A DNA stretch of 64,000 nucleotides from Alnus glutinosa (taxonomy: Eukaryota > Streptophyta > Magnoliopsida > Fagales > Betulaceae): NCBI RefSeq assembly GCF_958979055.1, contig NC_084899.1, forward strand, positions 942,501-1,006,500, given 5' to 3'. Under the pieces are notes generated by a model, which saw only the letters and a program-made list of their open reading frames with translations, had not been told where the DNA came from and ran no database searches. Position numbers and translations under genes: made by a program. The first letter of the stretch is position 1. Every line of letters starts with the position of its first letter. Shown here piece by piece: positions 60,019-64,000 of the stretch.

Positions 60019-61022
60019 TAATTCTTGCTCATTGGCAGCATGTATTTGGTTCTTACAAATGACGATAATTTTTTTTTTTTTTTTTTTCCATAAAATTTTA
60101 CAAGGGTTTTGTTCACATTTATCCAACTTTTTCCATTAGAAAAATGTCACAGAATAAGATAGCAAGTTGCGAGGAAAGCTATAGATTACTCCTAGGAAGA
60201 AAATATAGGAAAATATTTAAATAACATTTTGCTACCTTATGTTTTGATTCCTCATCCTGGAATTCATGTTTTATGTGTGATATTGGATGTATTAGATTTC
60301 ATTGTCATTTTGTGGCTAACTATGTGATGACGTTGTTGATGTTCAATGACCAAGCTGTGTTTTCATTTTATGGGAAGCTCTTCAGAATTCTCTTTGATCC
60401 CTTTGGGTGGTCTGTCATGAGTTTATTGACATTGTTCATGATGCTTGCTTTCTCATGCGTTTTCAGTTTCTAATGTTGCTATCAACCCAGAACGTAATTA
60501 AACTGTGAGATGGACAGCATCTTGATTATCTCTCAGCTAAAACACCAATTGGGTACATAAGCTTTGCAATTCAAGACTTGTCTATTTAATTAAGCAGATC
60601 ATATTGTAGCATACAGAGCAGGAATGTAAAACCATTTTTATCACAAATGCGAAACAAAGGTGATATGTAGAGATGGATCAGTTGAAATATTCAGGTTATG
60701 GTTCTCCGTTCTCGTTATCAAAGCATAGCTTGGACCCATTAGAGAAAACATGCATGGGAACTTTATCACATCATTATAATATGAATCTTTTAAGTTTTTA
60801 GAAATTGAAAGAAAAAAAAAATTATATTGATGGAATTATATGAGATAACAGATTCTACAGGAGAAAGGTTACTTCCAACTTCCAAGTAAGAGAAAATTGA
60901 TTGTCCGGACCTTAATATTTTGGAGGCTATGAAATAGAACAGAAAACTAGTTATTCATTTGTGATGCAGAATCACATTATTTTTTAATTTGCAAAGTCTT
61001 TCATGCGCTGACCAGCTTACAA
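60019..61022. other. Convergent spacer between RPC4 and the P450 remnant
   Basis: Carries the RPC4 3' UTR and the P450 3' side. A T-tract lies near 60,070-60,087. I see no other gene or clear repeat. Confidence 0.6.
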
Positions 61023-62027
61023 CTAAAGCTGGTGTAATGTGATTTGAGCTCCATGTTGTGGTTGGAGTGTCATAACAGTGTAAGGGGCATGAGTGTAGGA
61101 AGGAGAGAGCTCGAATGAGAAATTTTGGAGAATCATTGCCAAAGCAATCTTAGCTTCTATCATGGCAAAATTTTGGCCAATACAGGTCCTTGGTCCCCAC
61201 CCAAAAGGAAAGAATGCCAACTGATCCTTTGAAGCCTTTGAAAATCCTTCAGAGAATCTCTCTGGTTTGAATTCTTCTGCATCATCACCCCAAAGTTCAT
61301 GATCATGATGGATGAGCAGTGTAGGTAGTACAAGATCGACTCCGGCTGGAATGGAGATATCTCCTATCTTGGTTTCCTTGTAAGCATGTTGATATTGAGC
61401 AATCACAGGTGGGTATAACCTCAGGACTTCATAAAGTATCATCGTGACCTGCAAGAGAACTTAAAGTATTCAATGAATGAAATACATATTTGTGGCTTTA
61501 AGAATCTTGGGGAAAACTAGGGCACCCATTCTAGAATTATCCTAGCTGGTTCTTCACAGCAAACGACTCTAGAATTGTGCATCTGAGGCTTCATGTTGGG
61601 GTGACCCTGCTTACCAGCTTAAGCAGTGCCATGTAAACCTACCTATGGGCAAACTTAAGGTTAAGCGTTTTGCAGACTTGCAGTAAATGAATTGTACTCA
61701 GGTTTCTGCATGGTGACCAACATTTAGCCAGTGGCAGTGGAACTAACTACTGATTGCATGATGTATTTTTGGTGTCTCCCACTTGTCAGGATGGGTGAAT
61801 ATAAATTATAATAGATGCATTTGTACTCGTTTCAACTAATGCGATGCGTTCATCTTCATCATGATCAATGAACTTATTTCTACTTAAAATTTATACGATT
61901 TGATTCTGGTGCAAAAGTTATCAGTTATGGCAACGTATTACAATTTCAATAATTGAAATGTAGAGGATTTATTTTATAAAATGTCACAAATTTTTGAAGA
62001 GAATTGTTGGAAAAATTTGGGTTTGTT

Positions 62028-62155
62028 TGTCAAAACCTTTTATAGGATTTTTCATTATTTTGGTTATGATGTGACATAAATATGAAAATAATTATGTGTT
62101 ATGTTCCATTGCTTTGAGTTTTTTGTTAATTTTTTTTATTTTTACTAAAAAGCAA
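62028..62155. mobile_element. Truncated MITE at the P450 break
   Basis: The stretch gttatgatgtgacataaata, gagttttttgttaat and actaaaaagcaa aligns with the interior of the MITE at 53,167-53,351. Its right terminus (the part with attatcaaacgaga) is absent. In its place the broken P450 exon starts at ggtagaactg. So the element and the exon share one breakpoint. Confidence 0.6.
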
Positions 62156-62929
62156 GGTAGAACTGTTTGCATTCCTCTATGACATCTTCAATTGACAAGC
62201 CATTCTCTTTTGTGCCACTTTCATTTCCTGGCGGACTGCTTTGATTATCAGATTGCAAGAGCAGGCCTAGTAAGTCATCAACCCTGGATTCTCCATTTCT
62301 CATGGCATTCATTTTCCTTTGGATTAAGTTCCTTAGCATTAATTTGATCTCTCTGTCTAGTTCCCTTCTCCTACGGTTCTTCTTAGTTGGCACAAATCTA
62401 TGAAAAAAATGATAGAAGGATAAGTACTTAAATTCCCTTCTTTATCTTTTCAAATACAAGCATGCCTGTGTAATTTATATCACATCGATCTTCTTTGTAG
62501 TTAGAACTGTTGTAATGATACCAATAAACAAAACAGAGTTTGTATTAACTCGATACAGGCAACATACCTAAACCCAGGAATATATATGGTCTGCAAGGCT
62601 TCAAGAGCTAGTGTGATCAGCTCTTTTTGAAGTTCAAAGATTTGTTTCCCTTCTTCATAGTTGCTTCCAAATGCTGCCCGAGATATAAAATCTGCAGTAA
62701 GTTTTTGAAGTTCAGGCCAAATATCAACTTCAAAAGGTCCTTGAGGACTAGCCATCTTCTGCCATCGTGCAACCATCTTGCTACAGCTAGTTGTGAATGC
62801 TGGTATCATCCCCTTCAGGAGGGAATCAGAAACAAAGCAAAAAGGGGAAAACATAAAAACAGATTAATCAGGAGAATTATCAAATGGGATGTTTTAGGAT
62901 CATAAGAAAAAAAAAAACTTATTTTTCGT

Positions 62930-63290
62930 TTGAGCCTAGCATATACGTATCCCTTCGGTTTAGTGGTTTCAAAACATGCAATTTGAAAAAATAACGATTG
63001 CAAAACGCATTAATTGAAAAATATAATTTTTAAAACAGCAGTTAAACGTTTGGTAAAATCTGTAAAAGACTGCATGAAAACACAGTTTGGCCTTTAAAAT
63101 TGTGTGTTTTTGAAAAAACGTACTCCTTGCCTGCTGCTCGAAAACATGGATTTTTCAACGTTTTTAAACCGTCATATATATATATATATATTTTTTAAAC
63201 GCACTTCCGAAGGTGACACTTTTCTGATTTTGTTTAAAAACACTTTGTTTAACCAACAAATGGCCAAACACACTATACATAGGGTAAGAG
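62930..63290. repeat. Repeat-like AT-rich block in P450 intron 2
   Basis: The intron contains many short inverted and direct repeats (aaaacgcatt, gtttttaaac, aaaaacac), a (ta)n run near 63,176-63,190 and ends resembling gtttgagcc / ggccaaacac. It looks like a decayed MITE, but I could not align clean termini. Confidence 0.35.
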
Positions 63291-64000
63291 AAAGAGATGT
63301 TAAAATGGAACCTTCAATCTCTCCAGGTGGAAAGCGGGGTTAACTATCCTTCTACGTTTGGCCCATTGTTCACCCTCTAGAGTTGTCAGCCCCCTTGTAA
63401 GAATAAGAATAAGTGGGTTTAATGGTGGCTTTTGGATGTGACCTAGCTTGTTTGACAAGATTTCTTTCATCATCTCCGTCTCCATGATAATCAGCCTTGG
63501 TCTTGTCCCAGCCCAATACATTGATATATTCCCTGTATTTAAATCAATCAAAGTCAAAATGAACAAATTTCCCTCTAAACTAGACCGATATAATATATTT
63601 TAACTCAGACTGTTAAACTGTCACGTGTTTAAAATGCATGCAAAAATTAAAAATGCACGTGGGAAACAAACTAACCATATTTCTGCACGATATTAATGGT
63701 GAATGGGTCGACTCGTGGAACGATCTGGTGGGTTAGGCTAACGGGTTTGGACCATGCTTCTGTTATCGCCCTCACAAACTCTTTCATGTCCCCAATGAGT
63801 GGCTTGTAAGGAGTGCCTCTGATTCCTTGGCATTTTATGCGTCTCTCAAGCAATTTGGGTTTCCACCAAATTGTGTAGGAAACTCTCACAACACCATAGA
63901 GGAGTAGAAAAGATGAAGAGAAAGCTACAGAGTAGAACACTGAGTCATGCATGCTTAACATATTTCTGTTTCTCTAAATGCAATTCTGAGATGCTCTGGG

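Larger units (their letters stand above)
61023..63961 (-). pseudogene. Cytochrome P450, CYP72 clan, missing the I-helix segment
   Basis: Recognisable exons on the minus strand: 63961-63676, 63532-63312, 62812-62568, 62397 to about 62150, and 61448-61023. The start (MLSMHDSVFY or the internal MHDSVFY) leads a membrane anchor. Conserved landmarks: IVPRVDPF, EGEQWAKRRRIVNPAFHLERL, EECKQFYLA, the K-helix YEVLRLYPP (ExxR), FKPERF, the haem loop [10 protein letters not shown] and the C-terminus [12 protein letters not shown]. This is CYP72A-like. After FYLA the frame runs into A/T-rich MITE-like DNA and a stop. The next exon begins at V-TMILYEV. The roughly 55-60 residues between them, including the oxygen-binding (A/G)GxxTT of the I-helix, are not found in 61,449-62,150. 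Without them a P450 cannot be active. All other splice junctions keep frame, so the loss is probably young. Confidence 0.82.

Noticed and set aside
61449..62150. A faint minus-strand reading near 61,790-61,850 (ETSTNA then IHPS) that loosely recalls a P450 I-helix
   Set aside because: It has an in-frame stop, no AGxxTT, and would need gaps; I treat it as chance. A tBLASTn search would settle it.
1..64000. CRISPR arrays, operons, ribosome-binding sites or phage systems
   Set aside because: The window is plant nuclear DNA; the direct repeats seen are LTRs, target duplications or microsatellites.

Overview
This is nuclear DNA of a flowering plant, most likely a eudicot. The base composition is AT-rich. 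The genes have many exons with GT-AG introns, every recognisable protein has a plant orthologue type, and introns and spacers are full of plant retrotransposons, MITEs and Mutator-like elements. The LINE, SINE and TRIM content looks to me like a woody rosid, but that is an impression and not a demonstration.

Five intact-looking nuclear genes and one broken gene are present. (1) A DENN-domain protein on the plus strand (CDS 5573-20569, 18 coding exons, 805 aa). (2) A GRF5-type growth-regulating factor on the plus strand (24573-26026, 4 coding exons, 372 aa) with a miR396 target site. (3) CTR9, a PAF1-complex subunit, on the minus strand (47489 down to 28356, 24 coding exons, 1090 aa). (4) Mediator subunit MED20 on the plus strand (51855-54522, 5 coding exons, 222 aa). 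(5) RNA polymerase III subunit RPC4 on the plus strand (57263-60018, 10 coding exons, 306 aa). (6) A CYP72-clan cytochrome P450 on the minus strand (63961 down to 61023) that lacks the I-helix coding segment and looks like a pseudogene. I joined the exons by reading frame and splice sites, and the totals keep frame from start codon to stop in genes 1-5. CTR9, MED20 and RPC4 all serve transcription, but this looks like chance proximity rather than a cluster.

The most notable structure is in the repeats. One LINE family, recognised by its 3' tail (...ttacttat(a/c)aaaa), has hit the introns of the DENN gene and CTR9 at least nine times in both orientations. Several copies are truncated almost to nothing (21, 31 and 62 bp) yet keep clean target-site duplications of 12-14 bp. 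A tRNA-derived SINE in the DENN gene carries the same tail. CTR9 intron 16 holds a nest: a defective Ty1/copia element (345-bp LTRs differing at 6 positions, 5-bp duplication) sits inside a LINE that has its own 13-bp duplication. Upstream of CTR9 lies a 785-bp Mutator-like element with a 9-bp duplication. Beyond it, one terminal-inverted-repeat element sits inside another, and the inner one carries the same GC-rich modules as the Mutator-like element. Two TRIMs, one with an almost fully palindromic LTR, and several MITE families fill other introns and spacers.

I see no tRNA genes other than the SINE, no rRNA genes, no CRISPR and no bacterial features.
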